A stretch of 64,000 bases of DNA. Source: Symbiodinium natans (Eukaryota; Sar; Dinophyceae; Suessiales; Symbiodiniaceae). Positions 10,807-21,300 of this stretch are shown piece after piece. Both the position numbers and the translations under genes were made by a program. The stretch is taken from positions 491,978 to 555,977 of the forward strand of contig CAJNDS010000424.1 of the NCBI GenBank assembly GCA_905221605.1. Direction: 5' to 3'. The notes below the pieces were generated by a model, which was not told where the DNA came from, made no database searches, and was given only the letters and a program-made list of their open reading frames with translations. Position 1 is the stretch's first letter, and each line of letters opens with the position of its first letter.

Positions 10807-11277
10807 CCTGCAAAGGCAAAAAACGAGGCACGAGCTGCCAGAAGGACAGCCTGCAAAGGCACAGCTAGCAGAGTCCCACCAAAAAACGAGTGACTGCAGC
10901 TGAGGGTTTGCACTGCCGCTTGGAGCTTGACAGGTGTGGTGCACGTGATGTTTTCTGGCTCGCAGCAGCAACAGCAGCAGCTTAGCACTGCAACAGCAGC
11001 TGCCAGCACACACAGCAGACAGCACAAACTCACCAGGACACAACCAGGAGAACACAGCAAACAGAGGGAGCTAAAGCAGCAGTAGCCTAGCTAGTGAGCC
11101 TAAACCACTTGAAGCAAACCCTAGGTTTAAACTTTAGCCAGCAGACCCTAAACCCTAAGGACAGCCGGACCGCCCTAAACCCCAAAACCCTAAACCTTAA
11201 ACCCTAAGCCCTGAACCCTAAACCCTAAACTCTGCAGACCCTCAACCCTAAGTTGTAGGCAGGGTCTAGCTCGAGCC

Positions 11278-12756
11278 ATGGCGAGCCTCAATAAGGCGGC
11301 GATGTCCTGCAGCCTGAGCAAGGCGGTGTTTTTTTTCTTGCTCTGCCTATGCCAGCCAGAAATGGCAAACACCTTGCAATGGTGGCGATGCCGGTACCAC
11401 ATGTACCAGAAGGCATGGGTGGTAAAGGAGAGTACAGGCGAAATGAGGCAGCTCGAAAAGAGCGAAGTGGAGCTGCTCCATGAGCAGATGGCACGGCAGC
11501 CAGAAATGGCACAATACCTTTTGACCCTCGATTGGTCAGACGGGGCTTTCGAGTGCCCCTACTGGAGCAAGGGCATGCAAAGCTGGGTCGCTCAGCCCAA
11601 TGATGTCAGGGACAAGCCTGCGAAGGCTTTGTTGGGCCGCAACAAGGAGGCGAAAAAGGAGTGGAACTCGGAGGAGTACACCTACAACTACTCCTACAAC
11701 GACAGTTCCACGGAGCCCGAACAGCAGCAGAAGCGGCCAAAAACTATGTTGAAGGAAAACTGCAGGAGCCAGAAGTGGCGAGACAGCTGGACGGAGGATG
11801 GCGACCTGCAGAGGGAGTCGCAGGAAGAGTGGTGGGGCAGCCAGGGATGGCAACCTAGCAGCAGCAGCTGGGAGGCATGGTCATCCTCCAGCTGGGACAG
11901 CCAGCAATGGCAGGACGACCAGTGGACAAACAGCCAGCAATGGACAGAGTGGACGGAATGGAACAGCCAGGGATGGCACAACGACTACGGCCAGGAATGG
12001 CAGGACACCGAGGAAAGGAATTGGTGGAGCCAGCAATGGCAAGACAAGCAGGACAAGGACGTCTCCGATTCGGAGGGGTCCTTCGACCGCTATGCCTCCC
12101 GTGGCTATCAGTCAACGTGCAAGCGGTTGGAGCGGCGAAAGCTGCAAAGGGCTGGGCAGCCTGTCCCACCCGAGCTGCAGCCCGTAAAGGTGCAAATGAG
12201 CAAGGAGGTTAATGACAAGCGAAAGTACCTCCAATTTCAATTGGACGTGCTTTCAAAAAAGCTCGAAGAGAGCGACTGCAAAAGAGAAAAAGAGGAACTG
12301 TGGGACCAAATCCTGCAAAGGAAAAAGGAACTGAAGGAATTGTTACAGCCTGAGAAAGGCAAAGGCAAGGGCCAAAACCAGCAGCCTGAGAAAGACAAAG
12401 GCAAAGTCAAGCCAGAGCCTGGGAAAGGCGAGCCTGGCAAAGGCAAGCCTAGCAAGCCTAAGCCAGAGCCTGGGAAAGGCAAGGCTGGGACAGGCCAGCA
12501 GTCACAGCCTGGGCAAGGCAATGTCAAGCCAGAGCCGCGGGCCCCGGGCGGCAAAGCCAAAAGCAAAGGCAAGCCGAAGCCTGCAGAAGGCGACAACACC
12601 CAACCGGAGCCAGCAGATGGCAGTGGGCCGGCCCAGGCCGAGGCACCACCGCCGCCTCTGCCGCCCATAGAGGAAAAGCCTGAGGAAGGCGACGACAAGC
12701 CTGACAAGGGCAAAAAAGACAAAGGCGTCAAAGAAGAGCCGGACTATGCAGCCTGA
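11278..12756 (+). CDS. Transposon ORF2, Trp/Gln- and Lys/Gly-rich protein
   Basis: 492 residues, ATG at 11278 in 'cgagccatggc', stop at 12754. Near the N-terminus is a hydrophobic patch (AVFFFLLCLC, residues about 16-25) and a compact WRCRYHMYQKAWVVKE region (about 40-55). Residues about 165-255 are repeats of SQQWQ / SQGW type; a basic helix-rich stretch (about 280-355, e.g. DKRKYLQFQLDVLSKKLEES) could be a coiled coil; the tail is KGKG/EPGKG low complexity ending in an acidic, Pro-rich segment. The SQQWQ repeats are largely the translation of the GCCA-GNRA-TGGC palindrome. No known domain recognised. Lies in the same orientation as the other three ORFs. Confidence 0.6.
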   Translation: MASLNKAAMSCSLSKAVFFFLLCLCQPEMANTLQWWRCRYHMYQKAWVVKESTGEMRQLEKSEVELLHEQMARQPEMAQYLLTLDWSDGAFECPYWSKGMQSWVAQPNDVRDKPAKALLGRNKEAKKEWNSEEYTYNYSYNDSSTEPEQQQKRPKTMLKENCRSQKWRDSWTEDGDLQRESQEEWWGSQGWQPSSSSWEAWSSSSWDSQQWQDDQWTNSQQWTEWTEWNSQGWHNDYGQEWQDTEERNWWSQQWQDKQDKDVSDSEGSFDRYASRGYQSTCKRLERRKLQRAGQPVPPELQPVKVQMSKEVNDKRKYLQFQLDVLSKKLEESDCKREKEELWDQILQRKKELKELLQPEKGKGKGQNQQPEKDKGKVKPEPGKGEPGKGKPSKPKPEPGKGKAGTGQQSQPGQGNVKPEPRAPGGKAKSKGKPKPAEGDNTQPEPADGSGPAQAEAPPPPLPPIEEKPEEGDDKPDKGKKDKGVKEEPDYAA

Positions 12757-13054
12757 GAAGGCAAAACAAAAGCCAGCGATGGCAAAGACGGAGCTCCTCG
12801 CAGCTAGCGAGCCAAAAAGTGGGCCAAGCAGGGGTGTTTGGGGTTTCGGGGTTTGGGGGTAGAAGGGCCCTAGGCTTCAGGGGTTTAAGGGTTCGAGAGT
12901 TTGGGGTTTAGGGGGCTTGGGAGTTGAGGCCTTATAAGGGTTTAGGGGGCGTTTAGGGGTTGGTGGTTTAGGCCAGGTTATGGGGAAGGGTAGGGTTCGG
13001 AAGGGTTTCAGGGTTTAGGGTTGAGGGCTTCGGGCTTAGGGTGAGGTTTAGAGG

Positions 13055-13640
13055 TTAACCCTAAACCCTCAACCCTCAACCCACAACCCACAACCCTAAA
13101 CCCTGAACCCTAAACCCTTACTCCACCCTGCACCTTAAACCCCAGAGCCCTTAGGCCCCTAAACCCTAAAACCTAAACCCTAAACCCTAAACCCTACACC
13201 CTAAACCCAAAACCCCAAACCCTAAACCCTAAACCTTCAACCCTGAACCCTAAACCCTAAACCCTAAACCCGTACTCCACCCTGCACCTTAAACCCCAGA
13301 GCCCTTAGGCCCACCAACCCTAAAATCTAAACCCTAAACCCTAAACCCTAAACCCAAAACCCAAAACCCTAAACCCTAAACCCTTACTCCACCCTGCACC
13401 TTAAACCCTAGAGCCCTTAGGCCCACCAGCCCTAAAACCTCAACCCTCAACCCTCAACCCTAAACCCTAAACCCGAAACCCTTACTCCACCCTGCACCTT
13501 AAACCCCAGAGCCCTTGGGCCCACCAGCCCTAAAACCTCAACCCTCAACCCTCAACCCTCAACTCTCAACCCTAAACCCTAAACCCTTACTCCACCCTGC
13601 ACCTTAAACCCCAGAGCCCTTAGGCCCACCACTCACCACC
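13055..13640. repeat. Minisatellite with telomere-like spacers
   Basis: Five copies of 'ctccaccctgcaccttaaac' followed by 'gagcccttaggccc' (starting near 13117, 13262, 13382, 13489 and 13586), separated by CCCTAAA or CCTCAA runs of varying length, so the period drifts between about 100 and 145 bp. Followed by CCACTC-type simple repeats to 13745 and CCCCA-rich DNA to 14320. Lies between ORF2 and ORF3 of the transposon. Confidence 0.85.
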
Positions 13641-13804
13641 ACCACCACTCAACCACTCACCACTCACTCACACTCGCCACTCGCCACTCGCCACTCGCCA
13701 CTCGCCACTCGCCACTCACCACTCACCACTGACCACCACCACCCCACCCCACCCCACCCCGCCACCCTTCCCCTCTGGAATTTCTAGACCTGGAAAATCC
13801 GGCG

Positions 13805-13960
13805 ACCGGAAAAAAAGTACGAATTTCGTACTCTTTGTACGAACCCAAATGTTCGTACAAAAAGTACGAAAGATCATAATTAAATTGGAAAGAGGATTCG
13901 TACAAAAAGTACGAATTTCAAAAGTACGAAATTCGTACTTTTTGTACGAATTTTTCGGCT
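13805..13960. repeat. Cluster of GTACGAA palindromes
   Basis: At least eight GTACGAA/TTCGTAC motifs in 150 bp, in both orientations, forming near-perfect palindromes such as 'aaagtacgaaattcgtactt' (13923-13942). It is AT-rich inside otherwise C-rich DNA. It could be a protein-binding or hairpin-forming site between ORF2 and ORF3; function unknown. Confidence 0.8.
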
Positions 13961-14580
13961 GGTGCTCCCGTGCAGCCTGCCAGGCATCCCATCCAGCACC
14001 AGCTACAAAAAACACCACCCCCCTACCCCACCGTCCTGCCCTCAACCCAACCACACCCGGCACCCCAACATCCCACAACGTCCACCACCGCCCCACCCCA
14101 GCCCACCCCACCCCACCCCACCCCACCCCCGATTCGCCAGCCCACCCCGCCCCACCCCACCCCACCCACCCCACCACCCCCCGCCCCATGACCCCACTAC
14201 CCCACTACCACCACCCACCACGACCCACCACCACCAACCAGCACCACCCACCACCAGCCAAGCACCACCAAGCACCACCAGCCACCACCAAGCACCACCA
14301 AGCACCACCAGTAGCCTGCCCAGAGAACCCTACCTTAAACCCTTAGAGCCGAAACCCTATCCCCCTAAAACCGAAACCTTAAGCCTAAACCAGCACCCTG
14401 GAGTACCCGAAATCCTAAAAAAAAATGTAATGTGTGTTTAGGCTCAAGGAAGAGCCAAAAAAAAATAGGCTGAACAAGCCAAACAGCATGCACAGCACAG
14501 CTCCAAAAAAGCACAGCACAGCTCACTGGCACTCGGTAGGCTGAAGAAGCCAAGCTTAGCTTAAGCGAGTTTTAGCTGCC

Positions 14581-15753
14581 ATGGGCTCGAAGAAGCGGCC
14601 TGCTGCAGCTGTGAAGCAGGAGCCAGAGACCCCGTCAAAGAAACCGAAGCCTGCAAAGGCAGCCTCTCCTATTCTGGGAAGCCCGCCAGCACAGCCTGCA
14701 AAGGCAGCAAGCCCGAAAGCACAGCCTGCAAAGGCAACCGGAGCACCGCCAGCAGAGGCAGCGACCGGGGCACCAGTGCCAAAGGCGTTGCCTCCACCCA
14801 GCCAAAAGGCATGGAAGGACATGAGATACCAGTTGAGCTGCCTGAGCAAGGCAGGAAAGGACAAAGGGATGCAGAAGCGGTTTGCTGGCTGCAAAACCCA
14901 GGCCGAAAAGCGCCAGTTCTATTATGAAGTGTTCTTGTTGGACCCTGACGTCAGCACGAAAGAAGTGCATAAGGAAAGCTTGCAAAAGCACAGCAGCCTG
15001 CAAAGGCAAGTCGAAGGCTGGATGACAGAATGGGAGGTGGGCAAGCTCGAGGGAGCAGATCCCTCGCTTCCCAACTTTGAAAGCCTGTGCAAGGCAGCAG
15101 TGGCGGGCCTTCCGAGCAGGCCTCACGAGGTGGAAGCCTGGGCCAGCCAGGGACTGAAGCAGTACTGGTACAGCAAGCAATTGCACAAGGAAACTTTGCA
15201 AAAGAACAGCTCGCAGACAAAGGCGAAGGAGTACGTGGGCCAGCTCGAAAATGAGCCTTTCCGTCAAGTGGAGGAAGCCTTGAAGGTGGCAGGCGGCCCT
15301 CAGACCTTGATGCTGGGAAACAAGGCTGAGAAGGCAGAAGAGAAGCCCTCGGCCTCAAACGAGGGAAAGGAAAGGGACCAGCCTGAGGAAGGCAGCTTGT
15401 ACAGGAAGGCGGTGCAAAACTTCAGAAAGGCAGCGAATGCCTACAGCACAGCCAGCAACAAAGTCACGACTTTGCTGGCAAGCCTGGACAAGGCACCCGA
15501 AGAAATCAAGAAAGACCCGCAGTTTGCAGTCTCGAGGCTCGCTTTGGCGGATCTGGAGACAAGCAGCTCGAAAGAGCGAGGTGTGTGGAATGCTGCCTTG
15601 GCCGCTTACCCGGCCACCTTGGAGGCGGGGGCCGACGAGGAGGCAAAGGTGGAGGAGTTGAAGCTCGAAAAGAGCAACTGCGACAAGGCTCTGAAAGAGC
15701 TGAACAAGGCACTTGCCCCCACCAAAGTGTGGGCAAAGGACCGCCTGGAGTAG
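14581..15753 (+). CDS. Transposon ORF3, Lys/Ala-rich helical protein
   Basis: 390 residues, ATG at 14581, TAG at 15751. The N-terminus is basic with nuclear-localisation-like KKRP and KKPKPAK (residues 4-23) and PAKA repeats. The remainder (about 75-385) is predicted to be mostly helical and charged, for example QKAWKDMRYQLSCLSKAGKD, then DKAPEEIKKDPQFAVSRLAL and a final KALKELNKALAPTKVWAKD. No catalytic motif recognised. Palindromes of the GCCT-GCAA-AGGC kind occur in two frames here, encoding PAKA in one and SLQRQ in another. Candidate accessory protein of the transposon. Confidence 0.6.
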   Translation: MGSKKRPAAAVKQEPETPSKKPKPAKAASPILGSPPAQPAKAASPKAQPAKATGAPPAEAATGAPVPKALPPPSQKAWKDMRYQLSCLSKAGKDKGMQKRFAGCKTQAEKRQFYYEVFLLDPDVSTKEVHKESLQKHSSLQRQVEGWMTEWEVGKLEGADPSLPNFESLCKAAVAGLPSRPHEVEAWASQGLKQYWYSKQLHKETLQKNSSQTKAKEYVGQLENEPFRQVEEALKVAGGPQTLMLGNKAEKAEEKPSASNEGKERDQPEEGSLYRKAVQNFRKAANAYSTASNKVTTLLASLDKAPEEIKKDPQFAVSRLALADLETSSSKERGVWNAALAAYPATLEAGADEEAKVEELKLEKSNCDKALKELNKALAPTKVWAKDRLE

Positions 15754-16093
15754 TATAGCTCGCAAAGAGCATAACAAGCACGACTGCTGGCTTTCGGCCC
15801 CGAACAAAAGCAAGTGCATTGCAAGGCTTCTGTGCAGCATGCACTGTCTGCTTTGCTTCAGCTGTCTAGCTCCCGCAGGTTCGCACAGGTCCTCAAACCC
15901 GAAGCCAGCAAGGGCAAAACAGAAAACTCCAAACTTCCACTTTCCCTTAAGCAGCCTTAAGGGGCTCCTAGCCCTAAACCTAGCACCCTGAACCCTTAAA
16001 CCCCTAAACCACCTTTAAAAGACCCTTAGAAAACATAATAGTTCAAAAAGACTTCAGCTGGGAATTTAATGGTACAAAGTATAGGCCTGAGCC

Positions 16094-17941
16094 ATGGCGA
16101 AACGAAGCCTGCAGCAGGCAGCTCCCGCGGTTTCAAGCAAGAAGCCGAAGCTAGAGAAGGGAGACAGCAGCTGCTGCAGCGAGGAGAAGGGAAAGCCTGA
16201 GAGAGGCAAAGAACGGGAACTTCAAGCCCTGGCCGAGGAGTTGCAGAGCCTGTACACAGGCAATGCTGTGCCAGCTGTGAAAGCAACAAAGGTTTTCAAA
16301 AAAGCCCATGTGGCGGGTTTGAACCTCAAGTCGCCTTTTGAGAGGAGTCTGAAACTGCAGCCTGCAGAAGGCGACGGCGAGCTGAAGCCTGCAGAGGGCA
16401 AGAATGCAGCCAGAACGTGGCATAGGTGGATGAGGAAAAAGAGCTCCTGGCCGGAGCTCTACTGGGCTTCTGTTCCTTTCCTTGACCTTCGGACGAAAAA
16501 AGTGAGGCACGAGAAGCTGCCTTTCCTCCTTCCCCACGAATGGCTGTCGAATTACTTTTTGCAGCCAGGGGCAGTACAGGAGGCGCTGCCGCCAAAGGAC
16601 AGCTCGTTAGGGCAGCAGCTTGAGAGGGTTAAGGAAGCTTGGGACAACCGGGAGCCTGAGGAAGGCAGGGAGCCTGAGCAAGGCAAACCTATGGTGCCCT
16701 TGGGCCTGCATGGTGACGGAGTGCCTGTGCAAGGCAGGATGAACCAGTCGACAGCCGACTTCATCACCGTCAACTTGCTGGCCAGCAACACATTTGCATC
16801 GATGCGGGTTCCTATCACATGTGTGGAGTCCCGTTTCCACGCAGGTAGCGAGACCGCAGAAGCTGTGCATTCAGTCATTGCATGGTCTTTGCAGAGCCTG
16901 GGTGAAGGCATATACCCCCACTGCCGACACGACGGGGGAAGCCTGGACAAGGCAAGAAAACAGAAAGCGGGGAAACCGATGCCAGCCAGAGGTGGCCTCG
17001 TGCAGCTTCGTGGAGACTGGGACTGGAACTGCAAGTGGTTCGGCTGTCCCCAATGGAATGAAAAGAATGGCATGTGTTGGCTTTGTAAAGCTAAGCCTGA
17101 GGAATGGCGGGGAATGTCTGCAGAAGACCGAAAGGCCAGCAGCCTGAATAAGGCAGAGTTTTTGGAGTGTCTGGAAAGGCGGGGTAAGCACGTCTCGCCT
17201 TTGCTAATGCTGCCGGGAGTCTGCAACAAGACAATAAAGCCTGACTGGATGCATGTGGTCGATGAAGGCTGTGCCGCCCATGCAGCAGGCATGGTGCTGC
17301 AGGAGCTGCTGCGATTCACCCCAGACAGAGGTGTCGACAGCAAAGCTCGGCGGCTTTGGGAGGAGATACAGAGCCTGTACAAGGCAAAAGCTGTGCCAGC
17401 CTCCAGAAGGCTGTCGAAGCTCACGGCAAAGGATATTTGCAAGCCTGGAAAGGCACCGCAGCTAGCTGCGAAGGCAGCAGAGTGCAGATACTTCTGCCAG
17501 GACATCCTGCTGGATCTCGTGGACAGCAAGGGATTGCATATGCTCGGTCCACACGAGCGAGCCGTCCACAACGTGGCCAGGTATCTAGCCCGAATGTATG
17601 GGCATATGGAAAACTTCGACAGCAAGAAATTGCAAAAGTACGGCGAAAAGTTTATCAGCCAGTATATGGCATTGGAGGCCGAGGCCTTGCATGAGGAAGA
17701 CAACCTCACATGGCACTCCAAACCCAAGATCCATTTCTTGGGGCACATTTTGGACGAAGCCCGAGAGGGCATGCACCCCAAGGACTCTTGGAACTACCGT
17801 GACGAGACGGAAGGCTATCAGTTTCAGAAGCTGTGGTTTCGCCGAGGTGGCAGGACAACAAACGGACAGCAGGCCGAAAAGGTCCTCCTCAAGTGGGCCC
17901 ACGAGCAGCCGTTTTTGAGCTTGAAAGAAGCACAAAAGTGA
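16094..17941 (+). CDS. Transposon ORF4, tnp2-like DDE transposase
   Basis: 615 residues, ATG at 16094 in a good context (gagccatggc), TGA at 17939. N-terminal nuclear-localisation-like KKPKLEK (about 17-23). The core keeps the order typical of tnp2/CACTA-group transposases: RGDWDWNCKWFGCPQWN with D308 and the paired cysteines CWLC shortly after; KPDWMHVVDEG with D384-x-M-H387; and a late WHSKPKIHFLGH (540-550), corresponding to the conserved KPHxxxH-type block. The third acidic residue is probably within EALHEEDN just before it. Role: cuts and joins the element ends (family knowledge). The frame is uninterrupted over 1.8 kb, in contrast to the decayed repeats nearby. Family assignment is by motif order only. 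Confidence 0.75.
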   Translation: MAKRSLQQAAPAVSSKKPKLEKGDSSCCSEEKGKPERGKERELQALAEELQSLYTGNAVPAVKATKVFKKAHVAGLNLKSPFERSLKLQPAEGDGELKPAEGKNAARTWHRWMRKKSSWPELYWASVPFLDLRTKKVRHEKLPFLLPHEWLSNYFLQPGAVQEALPPKDSSLGQQLERVKEAWDNREPEEGREPEQGKPMVPLGLHGDGVPVQGRMNQSTADFITVNLLASNTFASMRVPITCVESRFHAGSETAEAVHSVIAWSLQSLGEGIYPHCRHDGGSLDKARKQKAGKPMPARGGLVQLRGDWDWNCKWFGCPQWNEKNGMCWLCKAKPEEWRGMSAEDRKASSLNKAEFLECLERRGKHVSPLLMLPGVCNKTIKPDWMHVVDEGCAAHAAGMVLQELLRFTPDRGVDSKARRLWEEIQSLYKAKAVPASRRLSKLTAKDICKPGKAPQLAAKAAECRYFCQDILLDLVDSKGLHMLGPHERAVHNVARYLARMYGHMENFDSKKLQKYGEKFISQYMALEAEALHEEDNLTWHSKPKIHFLGHILDEAREGMHPKDSWNYRDETEGYQFQKLWFRRGGRTTNGQQAEKVLLKWAHEQPFLSLKEAQK

Positions 17942-18113
17942 AAGCTCGGGAGAGCAATATAGCTCGAATAGAGCAGCCAGCTGGCAAGCACCTGCAGCCA
18001 CAAGTGCTGGTGACACGGCTTCGTCGGTGCCTCGAAAAACGTCGAAGCTGAGAGTTTAGGGTTGATATATATATATATATGTATATATATGTATATATAT
18101 ATATATGCACACA

Positions 18114-18152
<39 letters not shown>

Positions 18153-18393
18153 GAGCTCACATAACCATGCATTTCGCCCCCCGGGAAGCTCATTCTAGAA
18201 GCTCTTTTTGGAAGCTCCATTTTGGAGCTTCTGGTTTCAAGAAGCGCTTCTTGGAATTTCAAGAAGCGCTTCTGGGAAGCTAAATTCGGAGCTTCTGGCC
18301 TTCAAACCCCAGAAGCTTAAAACGGAGCTGCCAGCTCCAAAATGGAGCTTCCCAAATCAGCTTCCCAAAACGGAGCTTCTCGGAAGATCTGGG
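17942..18393. repeat. Right subterminal block and TIR
   Basis: After the ORF4 stop come three short palindromes (GCTC-GGGA-GAGC at 17944-17955, GCTC-GAATA-GAGC, GCCAGCTGGC), a TA microsatellite (18063-18153), then AGAAGCTCC/GGAGCTTCT repeats (18185-18390) mirroring the left end, and the right inverted repeat 18367-18393. Confidence 0.8.
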
Positions 18394-21300
18394 AAGGAGT
18401 ATGCGGAGCGGGAAGGGCGGATGGGCGGGGGGCGGGGTGCGTGGGTGGTGGGGGTGGGGCAAGCGGGCGGGGGGAGGAGCCATGGGTCCACGAAGCGTGG
18501 GGGGCTTGGGCAAGGGAAGGAGCGGGGGGCGGGGTGCGTGGGTGGTAAGGGTAGGGCAAGCGTAGGGCAAGCGGGCGGGCATGCGCTGGGGGCCGGTCGA
18601 GCGGAGGGGCGGAGAAGCCACCTGCTTGGGCCGTGGACCATACATGGGCCAGGAGCCATGGGTCATGAGGGGCATGGGTGCAGGGGTAAGGGGTAGGGGG
18701 CTGGGTCCATGAGGGGATGGAGAGTGGGAGAGGGGAGTCGGCGGAGCTAGAAGGGCGGAGGGCGGAGGGGGGCGGAGCGGGCGGAGCGGGCGGAGGGCCG
18801 GGCATGCACTGGGGCCCTTTAAAGTCAGCTGAGAAGCCACATCCATGGGCCGTGGACCATGAGCCAATGGGGCCAGGAGCCATGGGTTCAGTGGGGGGCG
18901 GGGTGCGTGAGGGGTGGGGGTGGGGGTTGGAAGTGTGGGTGGGTGGGGTGCGTGGGTGGTGGGGTAGGGCAAAGCGGGCGGCCATGCACTAAGGGCCGGT
19001 CGAGCTGGGCAAGGGAAGGAGTATGCGGAGCGGGAAGGGCGGGGGGCGGGGGGCGGGGTGCGTGGGTGGTGGGGGTAGGGCAAGCGGGCGGGCATGCACT
19101 GGGAGGAGCCATGGGTCCATGAGAAGCATGGCGGGGGTGGGGGGCTTGGGCAAGGGAAGGAGCGGGGGGCGGGGTGCGTGGGTGGTAAGGGTAGGGCAAG
19201 CGTAGGGCAAGCGGGCGGCCGGTCGAGCTGGGTCTGGTGGAGGCAGCAAGGGCAGCAAGGCACTGCACAACGAAGCAGACAGCAAGGGCAGCGAGGCACG
19301 GCACAACGAAGCAGACAGCAAGGGCAGGGAGGCACGGGGTGCGTGGGGGGCTTGGGCAAGGGAAGGAGTATGCGGAGCGGGAAGGGCGGATGGGCGGGGG
19401 GGGCGGGGTGCGTGGGTGGTGGGGGTAGGGCAAGCGGGCGGGCCTGCACTGGGAGGAGCCATGGGTCCGTGGGAGGCATGGCGGCGGGGTGCGTGGGGGG
19501 CTTGGGCAAGGGAAGGCGGGTGGTAAGGGTAGGGCCACGAAGGGCAGGGCAAGCGTGGGGCCAGCGGGCGGGCGTGCACTGGGGGCCGGTCGAGCGGGAA
19601 GGGTAGAGGTGGTGGGGGTAGGGGCGGAGAAGCCACCTGCTTGGGCCGTGGACCATAATGAATGGGGAGCCATGGGGCCAGGAGCCATGGGTCATGAGGG
19701 GGTGCGTGAGGGGTAAGGGGAAGGGAGCTGGGTCCATGAGGGGTGGTCAAGGGGATGGAGAGTGGGAGCATGGGCCAGAGGCAAGTAGGCGGAGCTAGAA
19801 GGGCGGAGGGCGGAGGGGCGGAGCGGGCGGAGCGGGCGGAGGGCCGGGCATGCACTGGGGCCCTTTAAAGTCAGCTGAGAAGCCACATCCATGGGCCGTG
19901 GACCATGAGCCAATGGGGCCAGGAGCCATGGGTTCAGTGGGGGCGGGGTGCGTGTGGGGTGGGGGGGGTTGGAAGTGTGGGTGGGTGGGGGTGGGGGTTG
20001 GCGGGGTGCGTGGGTGGTGGGGGTAGGGCAAGCGGGCGGGCATGCACTGGGGGCCGGTCGAGCTTTGGATGGGGTGGAGTAGGTGGTAGGGGCAATGGGT
20101 CTGGCGAAGGCAGCAAGGGCAGCAAGGCACTGCGCAACGAAGCAGACAGCAAGGGCAGCGAGGCACGGCGCAACGAAGCGTGGGGGGTTTTGGGCAAGGG
20201 GGGAAGTATGCGGAGCGGGAAGGGCGGATGGACGGGGGGCGGGGTGCGTGGGTGTGGGGGTAGGGCAAGCGGGCGGCCACGCACTGGGGGCCGGTCGAGC
20301 TTGGGATGAAGAATGGGACCAGGAGCCATGGGTCCATGAGAAGCATGGCGGGGTGCGTGGGGGGCTTGGGCAAGGGAAGGAGTATGCGGAGCGGGAAGGG
20401 CGGATGGGCGGGGGGCGGGGTGCGTGGGTGGTGGGGGTAGGGCAAGCGGGCGGGCATGCACTGGGAGGAGCCATGGGTCCATGAGAAGCATGGCGGGGTG
20501 CGTGGGGGGCTTGGGCAAGGGAAGGAGCGGGGGGCGGGGTGCGTGGGTGGTAAGGGTCGGGCAAGCGTAGTCGAGCTTGGGATGAAGAATGGGACCAGGA
20601 GCCTGGGTCCATGAGAAGCATGGCGGGGTGCGTGGGGGGCTTGGGCAGGGAAGGAGTCGGAGCGGGAAGGGCGGATGGGGCGGGGGCGGGGTGCGTGGGT
20701 GGGTGGTGGGGGTAGGGCAAGCGGGGGGGCGGGGTGCGTGGGTGGTAAGGGTAGGGCAAGCGTAGGGCAAGCGGGCGGGCATGCACTGGGGGCCGGTCGA
20801 GCTTTGGATGGGGTGGAGTAGGTGGTAGGGGCAATGGGTCTGGCGAAGGCAGCAAGGGCAGCAAGGCACTGCACAACGAAGCAGACAGCAAGGGCAGCGA
20901 CGGGGTGCGTGGGGGGCTTGGGCAAGGGAAGGAGTATGCGGAGCGGGAAGGGCGGATGGGCGGGGGGCGGGGTGCGTGGGTGGTGGGGGTAGGGCAAGCG
21001 GGCGGGCATGCACTGGGAGGAGCCATGGGTCCATGAGAAGCATGGCGGGGTGCGTGGGGGGGCTTGGGCAAGGGAAGGAGCCGGGGGCGGGGTGCGTGGG
21101 TGGTGGGGGTAGGGCAAGCGGGCGGGCATGCACTGGGAGGAGCCATGGGTCCATGAGAAGCATGGCGGGGTGCGTGGGGGGCTTGGGCAAGGGAAGGAGC
21201 GGGGGGCGGGGTGCGTGGGTGGTGGGGGTAGGGCAAGAGGGGGGGCATGCACTGGGGGCCGGTCGAGCTTTGGATGGGGTGGAGTAGGTGGTAGGGGCAA

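Larger units (their letters stand above)
9211..18393 (+). mobile_element. 9.18-kb tnp2-like DNA transposon with four ORFs
   Basis: Ends: 9211-9237 and 18367-18393 are inverted repeats matching at 22 of 27 positions, starting CCCA and ending TGGG, with the core CCGAGAAGCTCCG. The flanks 'cttgggcaagggaa' and 'aaggagtatgcggag' join, after removing one AA, into the array's normal unit 'gcaagggaaggagtatgcgg', so the empty site is present many times next door and the boundaries are fixed to within 2 bp. Subterminal AGAAGCTCC repeats, a tnp2-order transposase (D308, D384-x-M-H) and large size resemble CACTA (CMC) elements. The CCCA end and apparent 2-bp duplication differ from the classical CACTA end and 3-bp duplication. 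Four long ORFs lie on the plus strand. It looks potentially autonomous. Confidence 0.85.

Noticed and set aside
13055-13640. CRISPR-like repeat array
   Set aside because: Repeats are separated by telomere-motif spacers of varying length in a eukaryotic transposon; no cas genes and no unique spacers.
13716-14441. His/Pro-rich ORFs on both strands
   Set aside because: CCCCA and CCACCA simple repeats; no splice or start support.
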